Counted from the stretch's first letter, positions 11,640 through 22,920 are shown. The stretch is DNA of 64,000 nucleotides from Pristionchus mayeri (GCA_036245805.1 BTRK01000003.1:14610464-14674463), one strand, 5' to 3'. Notes: generated by a model not told the origin, from the sequence alone. Numbers and translations are program-made.

Positions 11640-12360
11640 TCACCATAGCTCTTCAACGAACAAACTGAAAACTCGAATCCGTTCAAACTTCACAAATATC
11701 CAGTTGGCATTTTTGGAAGCATACGAGTATCGGACGAATTTCGATCCGCATCCGAGCGCATGTGAGTGGAATTTGGAGGCCATTTCCGGTTTTTGTGTTT
11801 TGCAAATGGATTTTTTGAACTCGCATTTGTCCGCTACACGCCCTACCATGTTTAAAGAAAGGTGAGCTAACGAGAGCATACTATAAAATTCGTTCGGTGG
11901 AAAATCATAAATGTTCGTTTTCATGTGTATTATATTTCTTTATATTCCGTTGTATTCGTGCAACGAGATTAGCACTAGAGCTTGAGAGTTTCGCTCGAAG
12001 TTAATCATGTCTTCTGTTTCTTGTTCCTATAGACAACATAAAAAAATAAAGCTATTTAAAAATCATGGGCGATAAGAAAATGTAGAAACAAAGAATTTTC
12101 CGTGGATATGCACGCCAGCAACTTTCGTGCACCGACTTTGGCTATTAGCGAGATTCTTTGTAATTTCATTCATTATGAAGCGAATTTTTCTATCAAAATG
12201 CATTAACCATTCATGTTACGCATACTATTACTACGCCATCATGATTTTGGAATTATCGATCGATAATATCCAATTATCGATTGCAGTCTTCCTTTTTTCT
12301 GATCATTCCTCCTACGCCGCCACATGGAGAGTGGAGGTGAGGAGTGGCTAGATTGGAGGG
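11640..12360 (+). other. Non-coding segment shared with the 49.7-49.9 kb block
   Basis: The stretch 11645-11765 (CTCTTCAACGAACA..., then ATCGGACGAATTTCGATC) recurs at 49790-49885. In the second block it runs straight into an exon 9 copy, which is lost here. The rest to 12360 holds no gene I recognise. Confidence 0.55.
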
Positions 12361-12362
12361 TA

Positions 12363-12600
12363 GTTGCTTCTCTACTCGGTACGGTATTGGGCCAGATTAC
12401 TGTACATTTCCGTTCGGGAACAGGCGATTACTTCGATCAGGCGAAGACGAGTCTCATGCCGTGGAAAAAGGCGAAAAAGGCGTTGCTTCTCTACTCGGTA
12501 CGGTATTGGGCCAGATTACTGTACATTTCCGTTCGGGAACAGGCGATTACTTCGATCAGGCGAAGACGAGTCTCATGCCGTGGAAAAAGGCGAAGGAGGA
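12363..12600 (+). repeat. 119-bp direct tandem duplication including part of an exon 10 copy
   Basis: The sequence starting GTTGCTTCTCTACTCGG repeats with period 119 and essentially no differences. Each unit contains the first 40 bases of an exon 10 copy followed by the left end of the palindromic element at 12576. The duplication is therefore younger than that insertion. Confidence 0.85.
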
Positions 12601-12986
12601 AAATTCAGAAAATATTTTTCTCTTTGCTGCCATTTATGTTCTAATAGAGCTAAAGACAATTTGCAATTTGGATATGAGGTGGGAAAACATTCAGGAACAC
12701 TTGCATTTCGTTAGCAGCCATATGGTTAAGTTTGAGCTCCGCTTTGCGTTTTCCATTTTCCTCGATATCGCAGGAGGAAAATAGTGGAAAACGCATAGCG
12801 GAGCTCAAACTGAACCGTATGGTTCCTAACGAAATACAAGTGTTCCTGAATGTTTTCCCACCTCATATCCAAATTGAAGTTTCTAGCTCTATTAGAACAG
12901 AAATGACAGCAAAGAGAAAAATATTTTCTGAATTTTCCTCATTCGACTTTTTCCACGGCATCACTCGCGGAATGCTCAAGACCACG
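12418..12986 (+). pseudogene. ula-1 exon 10 copy split by a foldback insertion
   Basis: The exon starts at 12537 (also duplicated at 12418) with GAACAGGCGATTACTTCGAT, breaks off at 12575, and resumes at 12961 with TCACTCGCGGAATGCTCAAG ending at a GTGGG donor. Without the insert it would match exon 10, TDENFDQAKTSLTRGMLKTT. Confidence 0.85.
12576..12960. mobile_element. 385-bp near-perfect palindromic MITE
   Basis: The ends are TGCCGTGGAAAAAGGCGAA and its complement CTTTTTCCACGGCA, and the arms pair almost to the centre near 12770. It is flanked by a 3-base target duplication, TCA, within the exon 10 copy. No transposase is present. Confidence 0.85.
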
Positions 12987-13163
12987 GTGGGATCATAGTT
13001 TGCTTTTTAAAATCTAACACTAGAATAATACTAGATTTGCGTTGTTCACCAGACTATAGATTAATTGTGAAGCATGTCTTTTCCGGTTTCTATTTTGAGC
13101 GGGTTTTTTTTTTCTCTCTATAGTAATCGAGAGTACAATCAATCGATTACTGTATCCCTGTAG

Positions 13164-13257
13164 ATCCCTGCGGGAGTGCGCGCGATTCTGGACGACGCAA
13201 AGTACGCCGAGGGAGAGGCTGCAGTTGCCCATTCTGAATAGTCGCCACTGCTGTCAG
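13164..13257 (+). pseudogene. ula-1 exon 11 copy
   Basis: It follows a CTGTAG acceptor and reads IPAGVRAILDDAKYAEGEAA before a deletion of about 16 bases and an in-frame stop. It ends in CAG|GTACGG as in the gene. Confidence 0.85.
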
Positions 13258-13332
13258 GTACGGTGGTATACGACAATGTTAGTGTAGCAAGGCATGGGAG
13301 GTTAATGACGGTAGTGGGGAAAATTTCCGATA

Positions 13333-13672
13333 ACGTTGATCGACACGGTATGCTTCCTCAGGGGCTGATCAACTACTCTGGTGTGCGCGCAAAAGTTGTA
13401 AACAAGTGCAAAACAAGTATAGAACAAGTATGTGCACAAGCTGTAAACAAGCACCCCTCTCCCTACGCTAAATAGAGTTTCCAAGTTGCAAACAAGTAAT
13501 AAAATTTACAAGTTGTAAACAAGCATCCGAGAAAAACAAGTTGTAAAACAATTTGAGTGTAGGGAGAGGGGTGCTTGTTTACAACTTATGCACATACTTG
13601 TTCTATACTTGTTTTGGACTTGTTTACAACTTGTGCGACTACACCAGAGTACTTGAAATCCGACTCGGCTAG
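13333..13672 (+). pseudogene. ula-1 exon 12 copy split by a small foldback
   Basis: The left part 13333-13375 matches VDRHGVLPLAGQ with changes; the right part 13650-13672 matches the exon end (CCGACTCGGCTAG, then GTAC donor). The two are separated by the element at 13376. Confidence 0.75.
13376..13649. mobile_element. 274-bp foldback with TA target duplication
   Basis: The ends CTCTGGTGT and ACACCAGAG bound long arms containing AAGTTGTAAACAAG and AGGGGTGCTTGTTTACAACT. TA lies on both sides, as for Tc1/mariner-type insertion. Several degenerate copies of the AAGTTGTAAACAAGT unit fill it. Confidence 0.75.
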
Positions 13673-13712
13673 GTACTAACACCCACACAACTACGGTATC
13701 CTTTATCTTTAA

Positions 13713-13946
13713 CAATGTAGACGAGACGAGAACGAAGACGGAAGCGGATTTGAGAGAAAGGCGTTTGCATGATATTTAGTATTTTATACAGAAGAAAGAG
13801 CTGACAACACATCAAAGTTGGATGTAAAGACGTTTACATGACAATTCGGTTTTTTTTTAACAAAAGAGGTGGGGGGAAATTGGAGCAGATGGATTCATGC
13901 GTGGACAAATGGTTGCTGAAACGGCGATTGACCTGGAGTGTTTCAC
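13713..13946 (+). pseudogene. ula-1 exon 13-tail and exon 14-like copies
   Basis: 13713-13758 matches the end of exon 13 (GACGAGACGAGAACGAAGACGG). Near 13905-13946 GGTTGCTGAAACGGCGATTG matches the core of exon 14 weakly. The block is a segmental duplicate of 28140-28430. Confidence 0.6.
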
Positions 13947-14045
13947 TGCAAGTTGTTGAACACGTGTGCTTTCCTATCTTTTCTTAATCAAATTGCAGCC
14001 CATTTAATCTTCAGAGTCCGGATTCAGAGGGCGGCAGATATGTAG

Positions 14046-14350
14046 CACAGTATTAAGCCCCGTGCAACTCAAAAGCTCATTTCGCGCTCGTTTTCAAATT
14101 CAAAAGCGACGAATTTGCTCTTACACTGAATTTTAGCTTACTGTGACGCGTTTTAATATGAAGAATTTGTGAAACATATCCAAATTTGATCTCTAAAGCC
14201 GTTTGTTTCACATAATGTGCCTGAAACACAAACGATCCTGATCTGTATCGGAGCAATCGAGTGAGCAATTCGCGTATGTTTCATTGAAAATTGAAGAAAT
14301 AGGCTTGTTTTTCGGTTTTTCACGCGCCCTGCCTGACGCTTAATACTGTG
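14046..14350. mobile_element. 305-bp MITE with GTAG target duplication and known empty site
   Basis: Perfect 13-base inverted ends CACAGTATTAAGC / GCTTAATACTGTG are flanked by GTAG (14042-14045 and 14351-14354). The duplicated segment at 28405-28440 has a single GTAG and no insert, so it is the empty site. Confidence 0.9.
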
Positions 14351-14352
14351 GT

Positions 14353-14640
14353 AGACTCGATGATGATGAAGTCGAAGTGAGTGATTTGTATCGACAGCAT
14401 AACATGTGCCGGCTATTGACCCAGATCGACCGAATAAGTGGAAGTAGATTAGATGAAACGGGAACTCGGCAAGCGCATCTTTTGCCATTTTTGCCTGATC
14501 ATCAGAATTCTTCGTCAATTCTCGTAATCGGCCTTGAAGTAGTTGGGACGAGAAGTAAGTAAATTGTCCGTGATATTCATTTCGATATCAGCAAGGGTGA
14601 GAATTTAGAGCAGACGAAGAAGACGCGCGAGATGTTCAAA
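14353..14640 (+). pseudogene. Exon 16 tail, exon 17-like and exon 10 copies
   Basis: ACTCGATGATGATGAAGTCG matches the end of exon 16. 14428-14500 is the recurring GGAAGTAGATTAGATGAAAC module, which I assign weakly to exon 17 because it always follows exon 16. 14589-14640 is a worn exon 10 copy. Confidence 0.6.
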
Positions 14641-14649
14641 TATCGATTG

Positions 14650-16040
14650 ATAGATTCATCGATTATTTTGGAATGAGGGTTTCGAAGTTTTCTAACCGGA
14701 GAAGTTGTGTTTCACCTTATCAACTAGTTTCAATCTGAATCCGACTTCTTAGGTACCCCTCCCGATTTTTTTCTAAAATAATAAAAAAAGTCATGTTCTC
14801 ATGGAGTCCAGTCCCATCTCCCGCACATAGCCATACTACACTTAGGCATCTCGCTACCGTCAACCCAGGGATGACATCCCTAGAAAAAAATCTCTTCATT
14901 ATGCGTTTTTTTACCCCCGGGAACAATTTCAAAATTTTTTTTGTTTTGATTCATATTATGGTAGTTACATACACTAGAGCCAACATTTCGAAAAATCCAG
15001 GTCACATGCCCCAGATCCGGCTTTTAGGAATTTTCCGGTTTTGCATCCGGCTTTACGGTATTTCAGCTCCCACATGAGCTAAAGAGATGGCACTGGGCTC
15101 AAAATTATCGGAAAAATATTATGAGAAAGTTTTATGTTTTGATCTAAGCGATTGGACAAAATTTGAAAAAAATATGATTCGAAAACTAATTTTTAGTCTT
15201 GAATAAAATCAATATAAATTTTGTGAATTACCTTCCCCTGAATTGTTATTGCAGAATATACAAGCTGATTTCATATAAGTGGTTACCTGGTTCTATTCTG
15301 AAAGGGGTTAAGGGAGCCGCGTCCCGGATGCCTTCTAAACAACAGCCTTGGCGAAAGATATTTCCTAGTTCCCGATCCCTGGCATCCAGCTCTCGAGGGT
15401 AATTCCCCTTATGCGTAACCCACTTACTATTCTAGGGACGTTCTAATCTCTACCTCTAACTTGCCGTCTGATCTTTAGCCTTGGCCTAGGCCTAGGATCA
15501 GGGGGAGAAGAAGTCACGTCGGAGCATCTCATGGAATGGATGGTGGTAACCATGAGAGGGAGACGTCATCGGATGTGGCGAGAAGGAACCCGAGTATAGA
15601 CTACAGCTTTATCCATATCGGGTCGTCGTCCCTTATCAGAGGGAACTGATCCTTATATAGGCGCTCTTACATGTTACGAAAGTGGCCAATGGCCCGATAC
15701 GAATAGAATGATGGAGTGAAAGAAGGTTCGGGAAGGTGAGTCATATAGCAAAGGGATAGCTATCATGACACTGAAGTGCATAGGTATAAAATAAAAATAA
15801 AAATTGGAAAATCGAAGGGGGACCTTTTTTGAAATATGGGTCCAAATCTCGGACCGTGTGAATGTCGATGTGAAAATTATAAATTTCTGAACAGCTATTG
15901 GTGAAATCGGAATAACTAATGTAGAATAAATTGTTTCAAAGGCAATAAAGTTAGATGACGCTGCGAAACTCACTGATTCCGAAAATTCGATTTTTTACAC
16001 TCGATTTTGGCTAAATTTGGATGCTGAAATTTTACAACTT
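14650..16040. other. Repeat-derived stretch without a gene
   Basis: 14685-14765 is an intron module repeated at 18090-18180 and 34290-34375. 14790-15070 is a fragment of the palindromic family at 59209-61239 (CCCCCGGGAACAATTT, CCGGCTTTTAGGAATTTTCC). I see nothing recognisable at 15070-16040. Confidence 0.5.
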
Positions 16041-16600
16041 GTGAATCGAGTCCGATGAAATCTCAGTAAAATATAAAGTACTGACTACCAATAATAAGAA
16101 AAACTGGAAATGAAGGTTCACAGATCTTCGGAGCTCTTGTCATATTTCTGCAAATATGAAAAATTAATTGGGTCAATAATGCAATAAATGTTATTTTGGC
16201 TACATTTTTGAGAAAATTGAATAATGACCAGTGTCAAAAATCTTATTTAAAGAGTTTCTGGTAAAATATATTAAACTTTCATATCAATAAAAGATATAGA
16301 AAAGTTGAAAATTTGAAACCAGCACTTTTTTGATATTTTGAATATCGAGTTATTTATCCTGTATAGCTGTGTATTATGATTCAAATAGTCCAAAACATAT
16401 TTTTAGCAATTGGAACTAAACTATTTTCACCAAAATGTAGCCAAAATAACATTTATTGCATTATTGACCCAATTAATTTTTCATTTTTGAAGAAATATGG
16501 CAAGAGCTCCGAAGATCTGTGAACCTTAATTTCTAGTTTTTCTTATTATTGGTAGTCAGTACTTTACATTTTACTGAGGTTTCATCGGACTCGATTCACA
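16041..16600. mobile_element. 560-bp palindrome
   Basis: The left arm begins GTGAATCGAGTCCGATGAAA and the right arm ends TTTCATCGGACTCGATTCAC. About 180 bases pair with few mismatches, enclosing AT-rich DNA. No coding capacity. Confidence 0.8.
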
Positions 16601-16707
16601 ATAATATTTAAAGATCAAAATGATAATCAATTAGAACCAAAGACCAGAATAAGTGAAACATTTAAAAGTAAAAATTGGAAAAAACTTATGCATCAGCCTA
16701 ATATTAA

Positions 16708-16910
16708 AGGGGTGCTCCGGGGAATGTTCAGTCACCCATAGTGACAGTGTGGATTTCGTAGAGGCCACTCACCCGATCATAAATCACTTTTTACATACGC
16801 GCAAAGTTCATTGAAAGCGCAGGGTAGCGCTTGGTTCGTTTATGTTTCACTCGTTCTACATACGTTTTAGCTCATTCTAGGGGCAAAATCGCTTTCCCCG
16901 GAGCACTCCT
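16708..16910. mobile_element. 203-bp MITE with TTAA target duplication and known empty site
   Basis: The ends AGGGGTGCTCCGGGGAA and TTCCCCGGAGCACTCCT are inverted with one mismatch and flanked by TTAA. The duplicated segment at 55801-55830 has a single TTAA at 55809 and no insert. TTAA is the piggyBac-type target. Confidence 0.85.
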
Positions 16911-17042
16911 TTAAACAATAAAAATTATTATAAGCTCTTTTGTGTATTGTGAATTTCCAGAGTGGAAATTTCTTGTAGGAATCAATCATCTGCTGTCCTC
17001 GAACTTTCTTATTATCAATTCCACTCTCTCGGCGATCTATCT

Positions 17043-17103
17043 GCCTTCCAAATTCGCACAGCGCAAAGCATTCCCGTAATTCGTGATGGTACTCGCGATG
17101 GAG
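17043..17103 (+). pseudogene. ula-1 exon 9 copy
   Basis: GCCTTCCAAATTCGCACAGC through ACTCGCGATGGAGG matches AFPTTFAQRKAFLPYVMALARE, with indels. The surrounding 16913-17260 is a segmental duplicate of 55813-56120. A further module (ATTTGTACAAGAG) follows at 17180-17260. Confidence 0.75.
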
Positions 17104-17554
17104 GTGGATAGTAGCGCTGAGGAAGTGCAGATAGGTGAGCTTACCAGAACACATGGTGACAAATTGCAGAATGTGGTTCGCGTGCTAGTAATCTCGCCTG
17201 TTGCATTCGTACATCAGTGTTTGTACAAGAGGTTGGGAATGCAGCTGTACATTAATTTTGGTCTTTTTCGATATTCAAACATACAATTACATTTCTGGTT
17301 GTCCATCACGTTCAAATTATTTCTAATACATTACCGTAATCAATTGCAATCACTAGATCGTTTTGCATTCTCTACCAGCCTTCTTTCCCTTCGTAGTGAA
17401 ACAGAACAGTAAGGGGAAATAGAATGGTTGGAACGGGAAATCGGCATGCACCTACTATAGCTTTCAATTTCTTGCTCTATTATTCGATATTATCCTTGCA
17501 GGTAATTGTAATGAGTAGTAATACAAGTGTTCCTAATATTCATTTCGATATTAG

Positions 17555-17616
17555 GAACAGATGAGAACTTTGACCGGACGAAGATGAGTCTGCAGCGAGG
17601 AATTCTCAAGAGGACT
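17555..17616 (+). pseudogene. ula-1 exon 10 copy, full length, open, splice sites kept
   Basis: It has exactly the 62 bp of exon 10, with AG at 17553-17554 and GTGAGT after 17616. In the gene's phase it reads TDENFDRTKMSLQRGILKRT with no stop. No complete neighbouring exon makes a gene around it. Confidence 0.8.
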
Positions 17617-17639
17617 GTGAGTTATTATTTAGTGTTGGA

Positions 17640-17977
17640 ATGGGAGAATGGCCTGAATTAGTTGTATTGCCCTCACGGGGATGTATATTATTTGTGAAAC
17701 ATGATTGAGACGATGGCGGATCATCACGTGACTCTCACTCAAAAAATTGTAGTTGAGACCATGCATTAGAACCAGCAATATTTGTTGATCGTAAGCACAG
17801 AAACAGCAATTGGTTGTCTGCTTCTTCAGCGAATAATAGGTGTTGCGTCGAGGCTCAACCGGACAATACAAAATTGAAGAGAATCGGTTCAATTATTGTT
17901 TAGTAATTGTTAATTAACCAATTCATTTACAGTCTGCTCTCGCGGCAAATGCAAAATCGCAGGCCATCGAGGAGACA
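17640..17977 (+). pseudogene. Intron 10-like module and ula-1 exon 15 copy
   Basis: 17640-17925 is a conserved intron-like segment also found after the exon 10 copies at 19490 and 34070. At 17933-17977, after a TTACAG acceptor, CTCTCGCGGCAAATGC and GAGGAGACATGAG match exon 15 with a short deletion. Confidence 0.65.
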
Positions 17978-18570
17978 TGAGTATAGGATTTGTTAACCAA
18001 TCATTCGACTGCAAGTGTGACCATAACCAATAGGAGTTGTAATTTAGTAAATCTGATCGACCAACCGAGTATTTTGGATCACCAGGTTTTCGAGTTTTCC
18101 TAACCGGCGAAGTCTTGTCTCACATTGTGATCTAGTTCCAGTCTTAGTTCGATCTGTGTTAGGTGCCAGCGTCTACCTCCAAAATAAATAAATAAAAGAT
18201 TTCTCGTTTACCAATCCACACCACACCATTATAAGAGAAGGAATCCGCCTGCAGTGGAATGGCTTGGCTAGAAAAGACTCTCTTCACTATGTATTTTCAG
18301 TTGGATTAATTAGGTAGAACTTGGAATGAAGGGATTCCTTGCTTGCGAAGTCTTCCTTCGTCTACCATGATCACTCGACACGGAAATGATAGCCGAACGT
18401 GCACGCTATCGAGGAGTAGCGGAATATTTCTATCGGCGCCTTTTCCGCCTCCTTGAGAATCACATTGCAGCTAACTGATTTTTGTTTAGTTTAAGTTGTC
18501 CTGAAACGGGAATTAGCCGGAGTATTATTTTCAGAGAGGGAAATTAAAAAAAAATCGTTTCTATCTTCAA

Positions 18571-18621
18571 TTGCAGCATGTACTGTCGGCAATTGGAGAT
18601 TGCCGACAGTACATGCTGCAA
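18571..18621. repeat. Perfect 23-bp stem hairpin
   Basis: The arm TTGCAGCATGTACTGTCGGC plus AAT at 18571-18593 is repeated as its exact complement at 18599-18621 around a 5-base loop, TGGAG. Confidence 0.85.
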
Positions 18622-18909
18622 AGCGGCTAATAAATAAATAAGTCAGTTGTAATCGTCTCTTTGAAAGTTGCGGAATTTGACCTGCCCGTTTTTAGCTGTC
18701 TAACTTTTGTGAGAGATGTTAGATCAAAACTTAACTGATGGATTCACCAGTAATTATCCTGAAAAATAAAAACATTTCTCATCTTGTAGAGAGTTGTGCA
18801 ACCTTCCCATGAACAAATGTTTGATTGAGGCAACAGATTTTGTACGAATTTAACCATGCACAAATTTTTTTTCTAATATTCGCAATCAACCAAAACCATT
18901 CCATTGCAG

Positions 18910-19138
18910 CTGAAGCCGGTGTAGGCTTGTCCTGGTCCGTCCATCCAACATTATAGATGTTGCTGCGCGGAGCTGCAGATCGACTCGGTGAGGAGACGTC
19001 GACATGGTTTTATTTTGTTTAGAATCGGAAAACGATGATCAATTGAACAACGCCGACACAATAGTGGAAGTAGATTGGATGAAACGGGAACTCTTCATGC
19101 ACATATTTTTCTATTTCGTTTCTGGCCATCAAATAAGG
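18910..19138 (+). pseudogene. ula-1 exon 16 and exon 17-like copies
   Basis: After TTGCAG, 18910-19002 matches exon 16 (CTGAAGCCGGTG, ATGTTGCTGCGCGGAGCTGC, GTGAGGAGACGTCG). 19040-19138 reads ADTIVEVDWMKRELFMHIFF in one frame, the best preserved example of the exon 17-like module; compare GIPPEMDAKDLWERVKRII in the gene. Confidence 0.65.
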
Positions 19139-19417
19139 TTAGGAGGTCGTCATCGGACTTGTATTATAGATAATTTTAATAAGAAGTAAGAAGAGTTCTT
19201 AAAGGAGGAGTAAAGTCAAACGCGCGTCAGGATATAATATGTTTCAATTAGATGATAATTCTCTTCAAGGCGCGTGCTCTCTCGCTCGTTGCCTGAGCTT
19301 TCCATGATGTTGCTCCTCGCCAACTACCGACAGCTCTTTTTGTAAAGGATATATCAATGCGAAAATTTCGGAGATTCTTATCGTTGGGGAGATCTACATC
19401 GTGCATGTGAAAGCTGA

Positions 19418-19477
19418 CAAATTGAATACTTCGATCAGGACAAGACGAGTCTGACGCACGGAATGCTCGTGACGACG
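19418..19477 (+). pseudogene. ula-1 exon 10 copy
   Basis: TACTTCGATCAGGACAAGAC to GACGACG followed by a GTGAGT donor matches YFDQDKTSLTHGMLVTT. Its first ten bases are lost. Confidence 0.75.
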
Positions 19478-19719
19478 GTGAGTTATAATTCTGTTTTTGA
19501 ATGACAAAAATTGGGTAATTAGTAATGCTACTCCGCCCAGGCTGTATAGTATTTATGGAAATGTTTGTGACGAGTCAAGAAAATAACGTATCACTCAATC
19601 ACGCGACTGAAATCGTTGCCATGCACTAGAACTGGTAGCTAGAATTTTGAAAATATAATTTGTGATTTCCGATGAAAAGAATAGTTTGGTGAATGTGAAA
19701 TCTCTATAAGCGCAAAGGG

Positions 19720-22434
19720 GCAAAAAATGCTGCCACCTCTTATCGACCTATCTCACTTACCTGTTCGTCGTCTAAAGTTATGGAGAGAATCGTAGGCGAG
19801 ACTCTCTGGAATTACCTTTCCGAGCACAATCTCATCTCCCCTTACCAACATGGTTTCCGGCCGCGGAGATCATGTACATCTGCACTTCTTAACTCATTCT
19901 CTCAATGGCACTCTGCACTTAACGATGGCCACTACATTTCTGTTGCATTTATCTATTAGGCTGTCAGGAAAGTAATTGTAGATTTGAACCTTGATGTTTG
20001 AACCATCCTAAAATCATTTTTGTTTATGATCTCAAGCTAGCCCTTTAGTGCATAAGAGGGGTTGACTTGGCCAATATATGCATGTGTTCAAATCGCCTCA
20101 TGCTCTTTGGGTTTCCAAAAAAAATCAAGTTTATCAAGTTTTTCCATATGCGATACTCCATTCCCTGAAAATATTTTTCGCCTCTCGAATTTTGAGGGGA
20201 ATAAAGGCTGTAACTTTTCATATAGTGTAGTGAGAAGCCCATTCGCAGTTCTTTCGAAAATTAGGTCAAAGGCCGTTCTTGCCTTAACATAGCAGAATTT
20301 ACACACCATTTAATTCAACTCCTACCGAGTTAACACTTCTCAAGCGATAATGTTTCCTGCTTCGATGATTATTCAGGCTGTCTTCTCCATAAGGGCGCTT
20401 CAATAATACACTATGGAGATACCTTTTACTGAGAAACATTTCAACTCTCGCCTTTTCTACTTTTAGAAAACAAGGATTTTTAGGATTGTTGAATAAATGT
20501 CAACATAGCCAAAATTTCGACTTTTGGTGTACCGTGAATGAATACATTTCCTCAAAAGTGAGCTAACCCCTGACTTAGCCCAGCCGAATACTGGTAGATA
20601 TAGAGTAGCTCTAACATGTAACCACAAAAGTTTGGACTTTTCACCAATGCTGGAATCAGGAAGTTGTCATATACTCGAATTTCGACGTTCAAATTTCAGC
20701 TTCAGGGTGGCGAAAGCTGCACGTTTTCACAGAAGCATTACAATTACAAATAAATACAATTTTAAGCTTAGCACGAAAGATGCTTTTAGTTTTACTGCTT
20801 TCGGTTTCCATAAGTTTATTGTTACGGATACGAGCTCAGTTCAAGCATTTATGATGACGTTCCGTAAGGGGCAATGCCACAAATCACTGAATTTTCAGAC
20901 AGGCCTTTCGTTACGGATCAGATTGATATGTTGTATTGTGATGCGCGTATGTCGTACTTTTCGCATATGCCATGCAATTTACCATATCTTAGTTCTCAAT
21001 GGATTGCTGGGCCAAAAGGATATCAGTGCAACTCTGCATTGCTATATTTTTGATTTCAACCTGTATCATCAATACCAAATAGAAAGGCTTGAACTAATGT
21101 GCGATGGAAAGAGTATCCAAGGACTCAACGAGTATAAACATCAATATGATAATCAGGAGGAAACAAAGTACGGGGTTTCTCAGAATCGAAAATACGAAAA
21201 TCTACAATTACTTTCCTGACAACTTGATATTTCTCTCGCGCCTTTGACTCTATCCCAATCGACTTACTCATTCACAAATGTTCACTTCTAGGCATTTGTG
21301 GTTCCCTCCTGTCCTGGATTCGCTCTTTCTTATTCAGTAGATCACAATCTGTCTCCATCAATGCCTCTTCCTCTCCTTCTTTCCCTGCCCTCTCAGGAGT
21401 TCCCCAAGGCTCGACCCCTTCTTTTCTCCCTTTACATCAGTGACCTGCCCTCCTTACTTCCTCCTAATGTACACTGTATTCTTTACGCAGATGATGTTAA
21501 ACTCTGGTCTTACTCTGACCCTGCCTCTCTCCAATCCTCTCTTGAGATTCTATATAAGTGGTCATCTGACTGGGGCCTTACCGTATCCCTCACTAAGACC
21601 GAAACAATGTTAATTGGAAGATCACATCCCCCCTCTATCTTCTCTCTTAATGGCACTTCTCTCCCTACCGTATCCCAGTTCACCGATCTAGGAGTCACAT
21701 ACTCTAATAAACTTGAGTTCAGCGCACACATATCTAGTAAGATCTCAAAGGCCCGTTCTCGGTGCTCATACATCCTGCGATCCTTTGTCTCCAAAAATCC
21801 TCAACTGTATTCTCGTCTCTTTGTTACTTACGTCCGCCCTCTACTCGAATATTGCTCCGAACTTTGGTCACCTCAGAGTATAGACTTATCTCGTAGCATC
21901 GAGTGTGTTCAGCGCAAGTTCACCAAATCCGTACTTCTTAAATGTGGCATCGCCTGTAAACCTTATCCTGACCGTCTGCGTTATTTTCAATTAGAACCGC
22001 TAGAATATCGACGTACAATTATTGACCTAGTGTTTATATATAAAGTGATTCATGCAGATGTTGATATAGGCTGTCCCGAATTCCTATACCTAGTACCCCC
22101 TCGACCTAGACGCCCAAATCTTTTTCAATTACGTAAACGCCGTTACACTTCCACTTTTTACCATTCCTTTATCACCAATAGAGCAGTTCCCTTGTGGAAC
22201 TGTATCCCTCATAATATTGTCATCTCTAGAAATAGTGAATTGTTCTCACTTAGAGTAAAATCAATCCATAATATTGCTTACTCTCATTACTGCTAATTGC
22301 TCTCTCTTAAACTTATTTATTGCCATTTTTCCCTTTGTCATCAAGTCATGGCATCGTAATATCATGTCCTTATTTCCCGTATCATTCTATAACTCTGTGC
22401 TGTCACACATGATAAATTATTATTATTATTATTA
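19720..22434 (+). mobile_element. 5'-truncated non-LTR retrotransposon (reverse transcriptase), interrupted
   Basis: The copy starts inside the RT domain near 19727 (SYRPISLTC, SSKVMERIV, ISPYQHGFRP) and stops at the insertion at 19956. It resumes near 21223 (DSIPIDLLIHKCSLLGI, SGVPQGS), is frameshifted near 21415, and is then open to the stop at 22296. That part holds the catalytic YADDVKLW at about 21482 and a C-terminal region with YVRPLLEYCSELWSP and VPLWNCIPHNIV. The tail ends in (ATT)n at 22411-22434. This fits the CR1/Jockey-like group of non-LTR elements. It is dead: truncated, interrupted, at least two frameshifts. Confidence 0.85.
19956..21222. mobile_element. Mariner-like DNA element inserted in the retrotransposon
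   Basis: Ends TTAGGCTGTCAGGAAAGTAA on the left and TTACTTTCCTGACAAC on the right are inverted copies. Removing it restores the RT frame between VAFI and DISLAFDS apart from small errors. A 195-codon frame at 20632-21219 has no transposase motif I recognise. Confidence 0.75.
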
Positions 22435-22489
22435 TTCTCCCGTTTCCCATTCCACATCAGAGTTAGACACACTAAGATGGGCGATGGCG

Positions 22490-22895
22490 TTGATAGCTTT
22501 GCTGCTGCTGGAGAGAGCTGGGGATCGGATCGATTCGATTCGATGAGCCGTTAGTGGTTTTTTATCAGGCTTACAAAGAAGATTAATTGAACCACTCCGA
22601 TCTCATTTATTGAAGAAGATTAGATGAAACGGGAACTAGACAAGTGCAGGTTTTTTTAATAATTTTTGATTGGATATCGGCTTTCGAGGTCTATTCCCGT
22701 AATCGGACTTGTAAGAAATTGAAATGTGAAGTAAGGAAAGTGCCCCTGATAATATTAATTTATATATAAGGAACATATGAGAACTTAGACCAGACTAAGA
22801 CGACGCACGAAATTCTCTAATGGATTCTCGTTTTTCGCCTGTCGATTTAGCGCACCAATATTTGTACAATAGCTTGTGAGCGCTGCTGTTCATTA
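22490..22895 (+). pseudogene. Exon 16 tail, exon 17-like, exon 10 remnants and module M
   Basis: GATCGATTCGATTCGATGAG at 22527 matches exon 16; 22612-22680 is the exon 17-like module (AGATTAGATGAAACGGGAAC); 22770-22812 is a worn exon 10; 22825-22895 is module M (CACCAATATTTGTACAA, CTGTTCATTAATC). Confidence 0.5.
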
Positions 22896-22920
22896 ATCTT
22901 ATCGCCTTCATATTTTTAAC

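Noticed and set aside
12344..12784. Overlapping open frames of 100-146 codons
   Set aside because: They arise from the 119-bp tandem duplication and the palindrome end; the frames are not that of exon 10.
17180..17260. Module M as a copy of exon 5
   Set aside because: The resemblance (VIS..YLYK to VVVAT..YLYE) needs gaps, and a clear exon 5 copy at 52332 looks different.
20632..21219. Transposase of the insert at 19956
   Set aside because: No HTH, no DDD/E-type motif and no mariner signature could be seen.
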